DNA of 64,000 nt from Onchocerca lupi (GCA_028564675.1 JAOVVO010000059.1:62001-126000); one strand, 5' to 3'; counted from the stretch's first letter, positions 38,520-51,988 are shown. Numbers and translations are program-made. The notes: generated from the letters alone by a model not told the origin.

Positions 38520-41500
38520 TTAATGATTAGAAGATAAAAAACCAACCCCTCTAAATACTTGTCCAACTTGCTCACTAAATAACTCAGCCATCAATAAAAC
38601 ACTACTAATCCTTTTAACCGTTGCCGATTTTCCTTCTTTCTGTCTCCAAGCTGCCAATATTCTTCGTGCTACTTTCATTGGCTGAAACAAAAGAAATTGT
38701 TTCAAATAAGTTCAAACAGTCTAGAACTTCACCGATAAATATAAAAATTGTGGTCAAGCATATGGACCAAATTAATATCAAGATATCACCGATACCTCTT
38801 CTTTCGCATCGATCCTTTCTTTGTTAACATTCATTACATCTGCTAATGTCGACCAGTTACTTGCTAATAACGGTGCCAGTTGTTCGATATGTGAATCAGT
38901 TAAAACAGCAGATGGTTCAATATGCTCCTTCCTGAAAGACCATAGAAATCTGGAAATGTAATAGAAGAATCAGCCATTTTTGCAATTAGGGATTTATTAA
39001 AATTGTTTCAATGAACAACAGCTACCATAATTTACTAAGTGGTGATTTTTACATTACTGAAGAGGACGAAGTGAAATTTTATTACAAAATTCAAAACTGA
39101 CTCTAGTGATGAAAATGTAAGATTTATGGCTTTAAGAGTTACTTCTAGACAAATTCAGAATATGCTATTTACATTAAAGAATAATATCATACAAAAAGTT
39201 CAGAAAAAGACTGACAATCTGTTAGCTTTGATTTAAAAACTGTATTTGTATGCCAAAGTAATGAAAGGAAAAGATAATCTATTATTGAAAATTCAGAACA
39301 TGATAAAAAGAAAGAAACCCATTATGAAGAGCTGATGAAGCACAACTATTAGTATTATTAATAGTTTCTTTGACACTTTTTTTGTCATCTGTAAAACCTG
39401 GAATGCGATCTCTCAGCTCCTGAAATGTCAAATAATAAAATATGATCAGTTTAATCATGCACATTTTAAATGATGAGATTTTCTGACCATCGGATGGCCT
39501 CAAAATCTGCATGTATGCAGGTGCTTCTAATTATCGTACAAAATTGATCTTAACAGATAAAGACCGCACAAATTTTTGACTTCACTTATGTTAGAAAAAA
39601 CTATTTCTGGTTGAGTTACTAACAATCTGCATAAAACTAAAAAGTTAAAATTGCTGACCGGGAAGTTAGCTGCAGTGTGTTTGATTACTTCTTCCAAAAA
39701 TGGTGTCAAATTTGCTGTCACTTCATTTCTCTTTGATGGTATCTATAATAGCAGATATATTAAAATCATTTCATAATACTGAAATGTTAATAAAGAGAAC
39801 GTACTTGAAAATACGATGTACTTTGCGACATCAGAAGTCGTGATGCTCTCCATTGAAATGATTCACTGTTCACCGATCTAAAGATTTTAGAACAAAAATT
39901 CCAATCATAGATAGTAATAAGCGAATAGGTAATGAAAGAAAAACTCTGATTTTTCACTTCGACGTGTAATTTTTTAACATATTTTCTATGATTTTCATAT
40001 CGTGGTGTGGTGCGGATAGTTTGGATATTGATACTTTCAGTAATTATGATACAATATTGTATTTTCTCTTTTCAAAAAATAAAATAAAAGTTTAATAATA
40101 CTAAATTTACAATCATTGAACACTCACAGCATTTGTTACATCACCCAATAATATCCAAAATGAGAAAATCAAGAAACACAAAATGCAATAAAAATTACTT
40201 GTATTGCTCTTCAACTAGTTGTTCTGGATCCATTTCATCGAGAGGATCTCCAAGAAAAGTAACCAACTTGGGTATAAAATTCCTAAAATAATCAAAATCC
40301 CTCATTAGATCACTTTCGAAAAATTACAGCAACACTTCTGCAAAAGAAAAAAAAAGACCTTTGCCCTTGTAATACCAAAAGTGTTATTTACTATACCAAA
40401 CTATATACCCTGCTTACAATTAAGAATGATGTCACTCAACAATTTATATGATTGAAATACATATGAAAAAATATTAATTACGACCGACTATGCTGCATTT
40501 TTCATACAAACATAACCGCTAATAATTGGTGTGCTACAACACCTCAAAAAATGCTACCGAATGATTTATATTTCTAAATTTTTACCTTCTCGGGTCTTCG
40601 CAAGCAGATAACATATCTGGATTAATATTCCATAGCTTCGTCAGCTCTGGATTGCCAAGATCAAGTTTTGACGGATCGTATCGATTTCTAGGACGCCTAC
40701 AAACAAAACTGATGAAAATTTTCGTCATTTTCTTATTTAGCTGCTAGTGAATTCAAAAATAAGGAAAAAATTCTGATTTTGAAGGAAAAAGTTTCACTCA
40801 TACGATCCAACATGATAAATTATCATTTCAATTTTTGCATATTAAGAACGGTTGTAATATGGTATAATAAAGTTCCAATTTGCGTTTCATATCGAATTAA
40901 CTGACTGAAACCGTAACAGTTACTTTTTGAAAACGCTTGGTTTTTCCTTGTCTGCTAATTGAGTATAATCGAGGCAACCTTTGTTCTTCCATTCAGACCA
41001 TTCCTTTTCCCGATGAAGAATTACCTAAACATATTTTAAGCAGAAATTTTCCTTTTCTTCGGTGCAATTCTGAATCCTGAACCAATGAAAACATACTTTC
41101 ATAGTATCAGCAAAATGTTGTCCTTTTGGATGTGTCTCACGTAATAATCGAAAGCACCTCTCGGTGGACTCAATAATAAATCGTAATTGTTCATCATTCA
41201 GAGTAAAAGATTTGCTGGAAAAATAAAAAAACGAATAAAAATTTTTTCAGTAATAAAAAATAATATTGCAAAGACTAAAAGCTATCAGGAACAGAAAAAA
41301 AATTAGAAATTCAAGATTAAAAGAGATTACTCCTTGAATTTGATATCGGATACTAAATACTGATATAGGATTAGGCACTGCACGAGGAAGTAACGTCGAA
41401 ATTGAGAGTCATTTAATTGTAACTGCAGCAGCTGGAAAAATGTGGTTCAAATGAATCCATAATTTCGAATCAGAATATTTCTAAAAATGCAGCTCTTATA

Positions 41501-43680
41501 ACACAGTACTGATGAATTGTTTGAAACTAGAGACTACCTTTTGACTAGTCAAATACTTCGCAAAATAAATGTCTTCTTCACCATCAGCTTTTGAGGTTGA
41601 TGGAATCGCAGTAGTCTCATCATTTGAATTTTCCTGAAGAGAAAGATGTGAAGTTCTTGGTATGAAAAATAAAAGATAAACAGTTCCAAACATTAGCGAA
41701 GTGCATTAATTAAGAAAAGTTGATTTTGAATTTAAAGAAACAGAAAATCAAAGGGAACATCTATTTTTTGTTTTTTTGGAAATAAAGAAAATAAAAATAA
41801 AAAAAGCTAAAAAAAGAGAATATATTTCAAAAAAAATAAGAAACTTAGAATAAAAAAACAAAAAAAACAGGGACCTGTTTTAAGCGTTCTCTTTTCGAGC
41901 CTTCTTCAAAGGATGCAGAGGATTCCAATTTATGACTTGAAAATATGTTGAGCACCTCAGTCGTATTCTGTAAAAAATATTTGATTGGTTGCCGTGAACA
42001 TCTTCGCAAAAAACTGTCTAGTTTTCAACATTACTGGACAAAACAGAATCATACAAAATAAACTATATGACACCTGCTGAAATGTCCTCCATTTCGATTT
42101 TTCAAAACATGTTGCTGGCGAAGAGAAGAAAGACTGCAACTGCCAAAATTTCGAATAAAGTGTATAATCGACTGGAATTTCCCTTAAAATTTGAAAATTG
42201 AAAAAACGAAATTGTGTTCGCTAACAAGCTGGAACAAATGAAAAATAAATAAAGTAATTGCTCGATCTCTCAATATATTGTTTTGTCGTTAGTGAAAGGA
42301 AGACGTGGTAGAATTTCTGCTTCATCAAGTAATTCAAATAATAAATGTTAGTAAAAGAAGTTTTGCAAAACGCGAAAATCTAAAAACATTAATTAGAAAT
42401 TTGAAAGTACAATAAATACCGTTCACTTATTTCGCCCACTTCCATAATGTCGTTATCTTCCGTTAAATTTACATCAGCAGCAAGGCAAGAATCCGCCTAA
42501 AGACAAAAACGTCAATCTCGAAAAATAAACAGTTAAATTATTGAACGGAGAAAGGATGACTAGTTTTTGGAAATGAATTTATCACTATTACATCTATTAC
42601 TAATTTAGTAAAATGCAGAAAAAAGGATTATTAAAGGGAGAAAAGATCCATTACTTACCAAGTCATATTTGGTAACATTGCCCAGATTAAAATGGCTGAC
42701 AAGATTCAAGCCAGATTTTTCACACAAAGGTAACGCACGTGCTAATAAAACTAAAATTCGGCCACAAAAACTTGTATCCACTGTTCGTGAAAGACGCTTC
42801 AGCAAGTCATTACACATTCGTAATATCATATTTTTGCAAGGCTCATAAAAAATACTCTGAAAATTGAATCAAGTCTATCGCAGTACATGTCACGAAATTA
42901 TTTAGTCAAAAATTTTAAGAAAGATAAAACAACGAGAAATGTGTACCATTTTCCATTGTGACAAGTTATCTTCAACAATAACGAAAAGTTCTTCGCAACG
43001 TTTGACTGGGCTAACGTCGAATATATCTTGTATAACAGCAACTGTTGTTCCTTTCGCACAAAAATCTGCAATTTAAAGTTGGGATCTAGAAAGACTAGAA
43101 CTTTCTAACTAGCACTTAAAACTAAAAGTGCCAAAATAAGAAGAGAACGAATCTGTCCATAAATATCTGAGCTATAACCTTCTTTAGCAGCTTGGAATGT
43201 AACTGCCAGTAGCTGCCTCAGAAGACTTTCCTGCTCGTTATTCGCACATTGTGCTATTTCAAATGCTTTCCGATGTATGGCATTCTCGATTGTTAATCTA
43301 ATCACTTCAGCAGCATTTCTGAAATTCCCTTGCTATATATGCATATTTTTTTTTATAATTATCTACTGATGATCTATTGTTTTTACAAAATTTATTCAAG
43401 ACAACCCAATTCCTAATCGGCTGTTCCGAATGACAAACGGAAAGTGAGACTATAGTCGTCTGGAAATTCTTTAATAAAAGTTATTTTACAATATCATTGA
43501 GATCAATCATAAATATCAATGTGAAAATGTAAGTTCCGTTTTATGACCATACATATGAGGAAGTAGCAAATACACATGCACTTGAAATTTATTTCAAAGA
43601 ATATCTAACCCTTCGTCCTTCATTTTCCTGTAAGCCGCTTTGATCTGTTCAAATTCCAATGCAAAAATTGCTTTCTCCAT
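38520..43680 (-). CDS. THOC1: THO complex subunit 1 (HPR1/THOC1), 18 exons, 657 aa
   Basis: Nuclear THO/TREX component coupling transcription to mRNA export and limiting R-loops. Seen: CNDLLKRLSRT and FCGRILVLLAR (residues 111-176), IPVDYTLYSKFW, DIYFAKYLTSQK, ELTKLWNINPD, WRASRLLMSQS, and a C-terminal death-like domain (about 559-657). Human THOC1 is also 657 aa. Exons: 43680-43610, 43318-43179, 43065-42947, 42856-42659, 42496-42420, 42182-42074, 41967-41875, 41633-41538, 41431-41331, 41214-41097, 41024-40924, 40696-40586, 40282-40199, 39877-39805, 39742-39659, 39419-39319, 38931-38796, 38681-38520. A TTCTCTTTAG acceptor ends only 4 bases before the ATG, the usual spacing for SL trans-splicing. 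The acidic segment seen near the C-terminus of vertebrate THOC1 is reduced here. Confidence 0.95.
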
Positions 43681-43684
43681 TAAG

Positions 43685-43694
43685 CTAAAGAGAA
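43685..43694 (-). promoter_or_regulatory. Probable spliced-leader acceptor of THOC1
   Basis: On the minus strand TTCTCTTTAG ends four bases before the start codon. So short a 5' UTR after an unpaired acceptor is the hallmark of nematode trans-splicing. Confidence 0.6.
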
Positions 43695-44619
43695 CTAAAA
43701 GTATTCATAAGCATATAATTCTTCAACATTTTTATTCCACAAAGTTCGAATCCCAGCAGTCTCCCTCTTTTAGTTCCCTTATATATGTTTTCTTAAAGAC
43801 AATTAGTAAATTATTACACTACTTACTTTATTCCCACCCACCCCCTCCCCACCCTTCCCAAAAAAAAAAGATCTGACCAATTATGATCGATCCCATTTTA
43901 TCTAATGGTGATTAGATGAAAACTAAAATTCCTGAACGCATAAACTTTGATTTCTCAAAGCTAATACTTTCTATCCAACTCACTCTATATGCAGTAAAGT
44001 TCATTGATTTAAAATTTCAGTGCCACAAATCAATTTCAATTTCAGTTTGTTGCAATCGAAAATATGTCATTTTAAAATTTATGCACAGAATTAACTTGAT
44101 TTAATCCTTCATGGATAAACTACGCGTATTTACATATAAATATAGGCCTAGAGCTCAGAGCGAATTTTTCATTAACTTCATTAACTTGTCCCATGTGAAT
44201 TTTTTCCAAACAGATATGGAAACATTTTCAATACATTACATTTATTTTGGTTACTACTCTTACTTAAATTCGTTTGTTCAAATTCGAGCTCTTGATTAAG
44301 CAACTTATTTAGAAAATAAGTAAAATTCTTCAAAGAGAAATTCCCTTCTTTTCAAAATAGATTAATTCCTCAATAGCTCGAATTCTATCAGATTAATTAG
44401 TCAATAGCTCGAATTTAGAAAGCAGATTTAGCTATGAGCCACTGAAAATATATGAAAATGCGCACAGTTTGATTATAAAAAATCAACTTAATTTCGTACG
44501 GAAACTCCAAAAATGAATCCATGTGACCTTAATAATGCCTTCTTCCGTCTTTATATTTTATCAGATAAGTTATCTCAATCTCGTTTTTAACCCACCCCAT
44601 CAATACCAAATAATTCTGA

Positions 44620-44730
44620 CCCCTATCATTGGCCAACTTAATTACGTTGCTACAGAACGCGCCAATCCATCCCAGCTTTTCGTTCCCCTTCCCCCGAGAC
44701 ATCCCGATTCCGGCAAAGCTGATGAGACGA
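44620..44730. promoter_or_regulatory. GC-richer patch with CCAAT sites, possible promoter
   Basis: Compared with its surroundings this stretch is strongly enriched in C and CpG (acgcgcc, ccccgagac, attccgg). It carries ATTGG near 44629 and CCAAT near 44663 in opposite orientation. It sits about 1 kb upstream of the THOC1 start, whose transcript would start upstream of the trans-splice site. It may be the THOC1 promoter. Confidence 0.3.
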
Positions 44731-46069
44731 AAAGTGTTGCATATTTATTGCATGATTCGAAGTATGAAATACGAGGAAGCTGGGAAATTTTTGTCAAATT
44801 TGAAATCACTTTCCGATGACTAAATACGAAGTTAGTATATTTCGAAGTCTTATCACTGCTATCAGTTAATGGCTATTCAACTTTAGAACTATGACGAAAT
44901 GTCAATCTGCAAGGAAGATATCTATGATGTCATCATCTCACTTGAAACATCGACACATGAAGTTTTGCTTAATCTATGTTTAATTAAAAAAAGGTGAAAT
45001 GGTCGATTGAAATGATAGATTAGCCAGATGATAGATTGATCTACGGAGAAATGTGGAAAAGCGTTTCCATGGCAAAGAAGAAGCTATTTCTATCCTTCTC
45101 TCTCTTTCTCTTTTTTCTTTCTTTTCCTTTTTCAACCTCTCGAAAAACTTTTCCAGAGATATCTTGTACTTATTTTGTTTGTTGTGATTTTTAAAACAAA
45201 TTTATAAAGTTATGAAACTTTTATACAACTTAGATTATTTTCATTGATACTATCAGATGTTTTTTTTTTTTTTTTTTTGTTAAGAAAAAAGATGAACGAG
45301 AAATAAGATGATGCATAATATATTTGCATTATAGCTATAGATATTGATGATTATTGTTAATTTAGTCTAAATTTACATGAATAAATGAATAAACAAATGT
45401 ATTTTTAATGTATATCAACGGATTCAAAGATCACTGTTTTTTCTTTTTTTTTGTTAATATATTTTAAGAAAACAAGGAAAAAATCTGCAAATAAAAAAAG
45501 AAAAATTTCTTCATATTATTGATAAGAATGATTAATCATTACGAATGATGTTGAAGATTTGATATTTCTTATTTTCATTTCTAGTTGCTTGATTATTTCA
45601 CAGATTTTCTTTATCACTCATTATCACTTTACAAATTGTATATTTTTTCAAATCCAATTCATAGTCCAATTTGAAGACAAGCATCTATTAAGTTCAATTT
45701 GAAGACAAAAATCTGTCATTTATTTAATGCTATACAAAATGCATTGATGGAATTTTATCAATGATAATGTAACTTCAGTAAAAATCTAATTCAATGGAAA
45801 TAGAGCATAATTTTATAGGATATTTCAATAGAATTCACATTATCCTCACCTGAATTTCAATAAAATTCCACTATCAGAAAAATAAAAGAGACAGTGAAAG
45901 ATACAATATTTCCAAGATATATATGAGAGTAAGCTTTATGTGAAAAAATCATAAGAAATTAAAAATGGTGTTAAAACAGAGAAAAATTTATCAAATAGAT
46001 TAAATATAGTTAAAATTTCAATCTCATTCCCTTCGAATTCAGCAAATCATAAAATATCGCTCCAGCATT

Positions 46070-49000
46070 TCATTGCCTCAGTTTTCGTCTCCGATCTGAA
46101 AAATATTCCGGAAAAATATTAACCTCAAAATGAGAAATAATTAAGCCTTTTAAATGTGAAGTAATTAAGCTTAGTCAATCTAAGGTGTTTATTTTTTCTG
46201 ATTGTTTTTTTTTCTTTCTTACCTATATTTACTCATTTATCATGTTAAATTATTGTTAAACTATTTTTTGTCAAGTTGACATCTTATTAAAATGTTCTTT
46301 ACTTCCATCCGTATTCTTGTTCAACTTTTATATTTTATCAACACTTGCCATCCATTTGTAAAATCAATCAATATCTTTGCTTTCAACAATATGGATTGTT
46401 AAAAGTTTCTACAGTATTATTTAAAAAAAAAAGAAGACAAATACAAACCTTCACGGATCTTACTGCTCGGAATCACTTCTATCTGTGGACGCAGGGCTTC
46501 TGTTTCTTCATCAAAATCTAGAGAATCCATTATCCGACTGAAACAAGCTCTATTATCATATCTCTCCAATAAATCCAGTCAATGAAGATAACATGAAAAT
46601 GATTGTAATTTGAGAAACTAAATATTATAAGGGAAATTGAAAAAAAAAAAAGCTAAATTTTCTTAAAATTATAGGCAAAGAGAAATTCTTTTAATGTTAT
46701 TTATCTTAATTGATATTTTTGTAAAGAAAAGTTTATTAATCCATATAAATAAAAATGTAAATATTCCTTGTGGATTTTGACACAACATCGCAAATTCTTC
46801 ATCGATTTTAACACAAGTTGTTTCGAATAGGTGCATGTTTCCGTTTCGATATACCTGCTTTTTTTTTATTTGTTCGTAAGGATAAACATGTTTCCCGCCA
46901 AAACGCCGTAAGGATAAGCATGTTTCCCGCTAAAATGCCGTAAGGATAAGCATGTTTCCCGCCAAAACTCTCCGATTAATAGGTAAGCAAAGTGAGATCA
47001 ATCAATCATTGATACATTGCTAGATAATAGTTGATAAATAATCTATCTACATTAAAAAAATTTAAGTGTTTGTTGTGGCTTTTGACATTACATTTCAAAT
47101 TCTTCATTGATTCATTTAAATTTTGAAACAATATTACATTCGAATAGGCGCGTATTTCTATATAGAAATATATTCATTTTTTTTTTTTTTTTATCTGTAA
47201 CATTTTGACAGTTAAAAGTAATTGAGTGGAAACTTTTATAAATATAGATTAGCTGGATGGCTACGCGAAACGTGGCCGGGTACAGTGGTTGAATAATCTA
47301 TAATATTTATTCAATTCATCCGGTAATTTTTTCCTTATTTTTATAAGTAAACTTCAATTTATTGATTCATATGGAGACTTCTTGATCATTTTATTTTATC
47401 TCTTATTCCCAAATAAACTTCTAGTTCAGAATGCAGTGATATATTATTGATTAAATAAAATTTACTGCACATTATAATGGAGTAGACAAAAATTTTTAAC
47501 AAATTTTTTGCAAATTTATTTTCACATATGAATTTTTCTTCTCATTATTCGTTTCTTTTTTTCTTCTTGGCATTTTAACTTATAAGATTATCTTATTTTT
47601 TTTAATTTTAATCAATAAAATTACATATTCCAAAAATTTTTGATAATTTAGAACTGAAAATTGAAACAACCTCGGTCTGTTGTAATTTGCGCTTGATCTT
47701 CTTGATGGTCCTATCACGTATCCATTGCGCAATGACGGTATGGCATATGATGATCTTCTTCTATATGATGCAGATTCGCTACTTTTTTTATCTTAAATTT
47801 CAAATTTATTAATGAGACTAATCAACTGTTAGTTTCGCTCAGCTTTAATTAGTAATTATCAACGTACTTCCGATTGATTAGTAGGATTCAGTCCTGTAAC
47901 TAAAATTACTATTCATTAACATTCGAAATTTAAAGTAATCATAAATTAAGTTTGACTTTGGAATCCAATAAGTAATGATTAGTTTGTTCTAAAATTCATA
48001 CCCAAAGGATTTGTTTGAAGTGAAAAAGGGATCAGAATAAAGAAGAACTTAAGAAAATAGTTTTATAAAAAAGAAGAGAATATTCAAAATTTCATTTCAT
48101 ACCAATATTTTCAAAATTTGCTCTCACAATTTTTCATTGATTAGATGATGATAAAAAATTAGATGCTGTTGATAAAAAAAACTTGATCGATCAGATAATG
48201 ATGATAAGAAAAACTGAATTGATTAGATGATTATAAAAAAACTTGAGAATTTTCACAGCAAATTGATAATAATCAAAAGGAAAAAAAACATTAAATTACG
48301 TGAATTCTAAATTAATATTAATCGGGCTATTTGATGGTGATATTTCATACTTACCGGATACAGTATCGTGTGGTAAAGTGCTCGAAATCGTCTCGTATTG
48401 TTGAAATTCTCTCGATGAAGGTTTTTCAGGTGCCATACCACGTGAACTGGTATAATATGACTTAAACTTCACGGTAGGAGCTGGTATTTGTTCCATGATA
48501 GTTCGTAATCTTTCATTAATCTTATCAGCGTCAATGGGTTTACGGCCACTATAGCTATCTCAAATTTATCATCATTTAAATATGATTTAATTAAATTTAA
48601 AAGAAAACTCTCTACATAATCTGTATTTATTTTTGAAAACCGAAAATGCCTTATTGTTATCAAATACTTCAAACATGAATTACTGTATATTTCTCTTGAT
48701 AGTTGGATCATTTAATTTTTATAAATCAAAACAAATTTTAATTGAAATTATGTATTTGGATTGTTTAATTATTAGATATTAAAAATGGTCATTTCAGAAA
48801 TGTAATAAAATATTTTATCTTTCTTTATGCTTAAATTTTTTCTACTGTTTATTGAAAATTAATTATATGAAGAAAATTTTTACAAGAGTAGCTATATGAT
48901 GAACTGCTGAAAGAACTGTAGTGATGACTCTTCTGGTACGAATATGAAGAAGATCCAGAAACAGGAATACGACTTGTAGGAAAGGTTCCTGGCGGATGAA

Positions 49001-49570
49001 CATCATTACAGGAAATTTTACAGATTCTAGTAGTTTGGTGGATTCGATAAGTAACATTTCCACTTGGTTTTGGCAAACAACACAACGGAATAGTATCACT
49101 TTGATCAATTCTCGACAATGATTTTGATATCGATGATAAACAACATGGCGGAATGCCATCACTTGGACTAATTCTCGGCAATGATATTGATCCCGATGAA
49201 AAGCAACATGACGGAATAGTATCACTTGAATCAGTTCTCGGCAATGATCCTCTTCTCGATGTGTAAGTATATTCATAACTATTCGATCTGAATCTTTTGT
49301 TTTTTGTTTTTTTATTAATTTATGAGATAAGCAAAAGATAGAAGTTATTGTTAGATATCTTTTTTATTAGTTTTAACACATTTGATAAACTTCAAATTCC
49401 TAATTTTCCTTTAAAAATCTCTATAAATTCTAAGTAACTTTTAGAAATCGTTATTTTTAATTTTTTTGACATATTACAAAAGTTTTTTACCTTGTAATTG
49501 GAGAGTTCTCCTTTTTTGCAGTTGTCCAAACGATAATAGCGGACAATATTATTAATGGAAGTTGTTTCAT
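46070..49570 (-). CDS. Secreted Ser/Cys repeat protein, unrecognised (6 exons, 307 aa)
   Basis: I do not recognise the family. Exons: 49570-49491, 49287-48884, 48558-48355, 47791-47671, 46537-46449, 46095-46070; all phases close. The first 19 residues (MKQLPLIILSAIIVWTTAK) form a clear signal peptide. Three 21-residue tandem repeats (44-106) each carry a CC pair after SD-(T/G)-IP. A CKISCNDVHPPG segment, a Ser/Tyr-rich stretch (SSSYSYS), an Arg/Ser-rich segment and a basic end (RRRKLRQ) follow. Exon 3 starts at a TTTGAG acceptor, less usual than TTTCAG but the only one keeping the frame; exon 4 uses TTTAAG. Inference: an exported, disulfide-containing surface, cuticle or secretory product. 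Exons 1-3 are better supported than 4-6, which contain few diagnostic features. Confidence 0.65.
46760..47190. repeat. Diverged ~110-bp direct repeat flanking an intronic minisatellite
   Basis: The block tgtgg.ttttgaca followed by caaattcttcat(c/t)gatt, cgaatagg(t/c)gc(a/g) and a T run occurs at about 46768-46872 and again at 47067-47192, within the intron between exons 4 and 5 of the secreted-protein gene. The 32-bp repeat array lies between the copies. Confidence 0.65.
46875..46970. repeat. 32-bp minisatellite, three copies, each with an E2F-like TTTCCCGC site
   Basis: Units 46875-46906, 46907-46938 and 46939-46970 read cgtaaggataa(a/g)catgtt then tcccgc(c/t)aaaa(c/t)(g/t)c. Each holds TTTCCCGC, the consensus bound by E2F/DP factors. 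The array is GC-rich relative to the intron around it. Confidence 0.9.
49050..49238 (-). repeat. Three in-frame 63-bp coding repeats
   Basis: Units 49238-49176, 49175-49113 and 49112-49050 each encode 21 residues of the form R-x-x-x-SD-x-IP-x-CC-(F/L)-x. The third is diverged in its second half. The period is exactly 63 bp with no indels, consistent with selection on the protein. Confidence 0.9.
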
Positions 49571-51949
49571 CAACATTTTTTAATAATTCATCATAATATT
49601 CTCTTATATGATATCTAAATGAATACAGTATCATAATATACGGTACACAAATGGTACAAAATCATTATAACATATATGGTATCTAAATGAATACAGTATG
49701 GTAATTGATTAATCACAAACAAAGAATTAGAAACTTTTCAGATATTTGAAGAAGTTTGTAAAAAGAAAAAAAATTGAAAAAATTAAATTCATAAATTCTT
49801 TTCATCTGAACACATACAAAAGTAACTTTGAGACAAGGTGCAAAGTATTGTTGCACCATAATGTTTTCACTTTTTTTTTTCTTGAAAATTAAATAATTTC
49901 TCAGAATTTTATAATGTACAAAATAATAACCGGTTTACAGTTCTTTCTCATTTACAATTTCAAATTGACTAATTTCTTTCTGTTCCACTTCATTGTCATT
50001 AACAAAAAAAAAAAAAACGAAAGAATAATGAGTAATCAATTGTCATTTTTATCAAAATTTTAGTATGTTTGGAAAATAATTTCTTTTACATCTTTGAATT
50101 TAAATTATGATTTTAACAAGATTCATTGTCTTTACAAATTATCGTCAATTTTTTTCCTTTTCTTTCTCATTTTTTTTTTTTTTTTTTTTGCAAATTAAAA
50201 GTTCATGATGAGATTTTGAGTTGTTAAAATATTGCTGTAAATTTTTTTTTTTTTTTTTTCAGAATTAGGTAGAAATGATTTTCTTGGCCACGAGCAATTA
50301 GACAAAAGATTGTAGTATTTCTGAGTCGTTGGACCGATTAAAATAAATCTTTTGAAAAATCAATGTTGCATGTATTTAATTGATAGTTTTTATTAATTTG
50401 TATTTTTTGAATAATTTTTATAAGTTGATTTTTAAAAATTGTATATGGTGAATTAAGAAAACGAAACGATTACCTAACTAATATTATCCAATATTTTTAG
50501 ATTATTCGGTACTTCCGAATTGATACTTGACAAAAAATATTATAAGAAAGTTATTCTTTTATTTCTGTTTTAGATTTTAATTAATTGTCACTTGCTGAAA
50601 TATTTATTAAATACATGTTGTTGCACATAAATCAATTTCTTCTATGCAGCAAATATTGTTCGATGACAAAAATTTAATTCTTTTCTTCTTTTTTTTTCAA
50701 ATTTATTATTAAGAGATACAATTCAAATTATATTTATTTTTAGCATATAATGAAAAAATTATAATTTAATTTTTTTTTCAATTAAATTTATCATTAACAT
50801 ATTTGAAAAAAAAAATTAATAATAACTGAAGAAAAATGAAAAATTGCTATAATTTTTCCTTGATCAGTTAAAAAAAGAAAAAAAATTATGTTTTTCAGCA
50901 GAATTTAATATTTTTTAAAAGTTTTGCAAAAAATAGAAAAGTTTCTGTATTGTGTTAAATTAAAAAAAAAAAAAAAAAGTCCGCAAACAAATCACTTGAC
51001 AACTTAGCTGTCAACTTTAAAGTGTTTTCTGCAAATTTTCAAGTGAATTCGGTGGAAATCAATTTAAAATGACTGCATTTTTTTTTTTTTTTTCACAATT
51101 GAATTACAAATACTAAAAGAAAAAATTTGAATGAGAAGCTAGTAAAATTGTAATGATTAGAAAGAATTTTTCATCAAATTATCTTCTTAGTTTTGTAAAA
51201 ATTCTACTTCAGTGATTCATTTGGAATGGCTTTTTTTTTTTTTCTTGATTGGAATGGCTTGTTTTTTTAGGAAAAAAAAATTTGATAAAACGTGCAATTT
51301 TTATTTTCTAAGAATTTTGAATTTTTTATTCATAAAGTTAGTTTTTGTTGCAAAATGATTGGAAATGGTTGTAGGAAGAATAGCTATGTTTGTCTTGCAA
51401 ATTGCCTTCATTCAATTGTTTCAATCGATTTTATCATCCATCGAAATAGCTTCATCCATTCCAATTGTGTTTCAATTTCATCAGAAGTGATTTAATTTCT
51501 TAGCTTGCTAACATTATTTATTGCTTACATATTATTAAATTTAGTAGTTTTTTTTTTTTTTTTCAATGCAATTAGATATGCTCAAACTTTGTTAATTCAA
51601 ATAAATGTCATTTATTGTAAAAATTTATTAATGGAATTCATCAACTAAGTGTAAAATTTTTTAATAAAACTTGAAACTTAGTTGATGAATTGAAACTTTC
51701 AATTGACAATAATGAATGAATATTGAATTGAAAAAAAAATATTTTAAATGAACTAGAAATCGCAATCAAAATTTTTTTTTGATCAAGTTGCAAGATAACA
51801 ATCTTTTTTAAATAAATTTAAGAGATATGGATTTTTTTTTTTTTTTTTTTTTTTGAAAATAATTATGATACAACAGTAGTATTTTTTTTACAGTTAAAAA
51901 AAAAAAAAAGCAATTCTTTTTCCCATTAAAGCAGTCAACTTCTCAAATT

Positions 51950-51988
<39 letters not shown>

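Larger units (their letters stand above)
43681..46069. other. Region upstream of THOC1
   Basis: About 2.4 kb between THOC1 and the 3' end of the next gene on the same strand. It holds a C-rich tract (43836-43859, runs of CCC), a 26-bp direct repeat (44359-44384 and 44390-44415, with tcaatagctcgaatt), and a less AT-rich patch at 44620-44730 with two inverted CCAAT sites. Open frames at 44523-44823 overlap that patch but show no family, signal peptide or exon partners, so I do not call them genes. Confidence 0.55.

Noticed and set aside
17745..43680. Operon linking the minus-strand genes
   Set aside because: Spacers of about 1-2.2 kb (and an opposite-strand gene between kinase and CIP2A) are much longer than usual nematode operon spacing.
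44523..44823. Frames of 98 and 64 codons upstream of THOC1
   Set aside because: They coincide with the GC-richer patch, which lengthens open frames by chance; no domain, signal peptide or exon chain seen.
46875..46970. CRISPR-like array (three 32-bp repeats)
   Set aside because: The repeats abut each other without spacers and lie in a nematode intron; this is a minisatellite.
51292..51495. 67-codon Cys-containing frame in the 7-kb gap
   Set aside because: Single short frame in homopolymer-rich DNA with no splice context or family resemblance.
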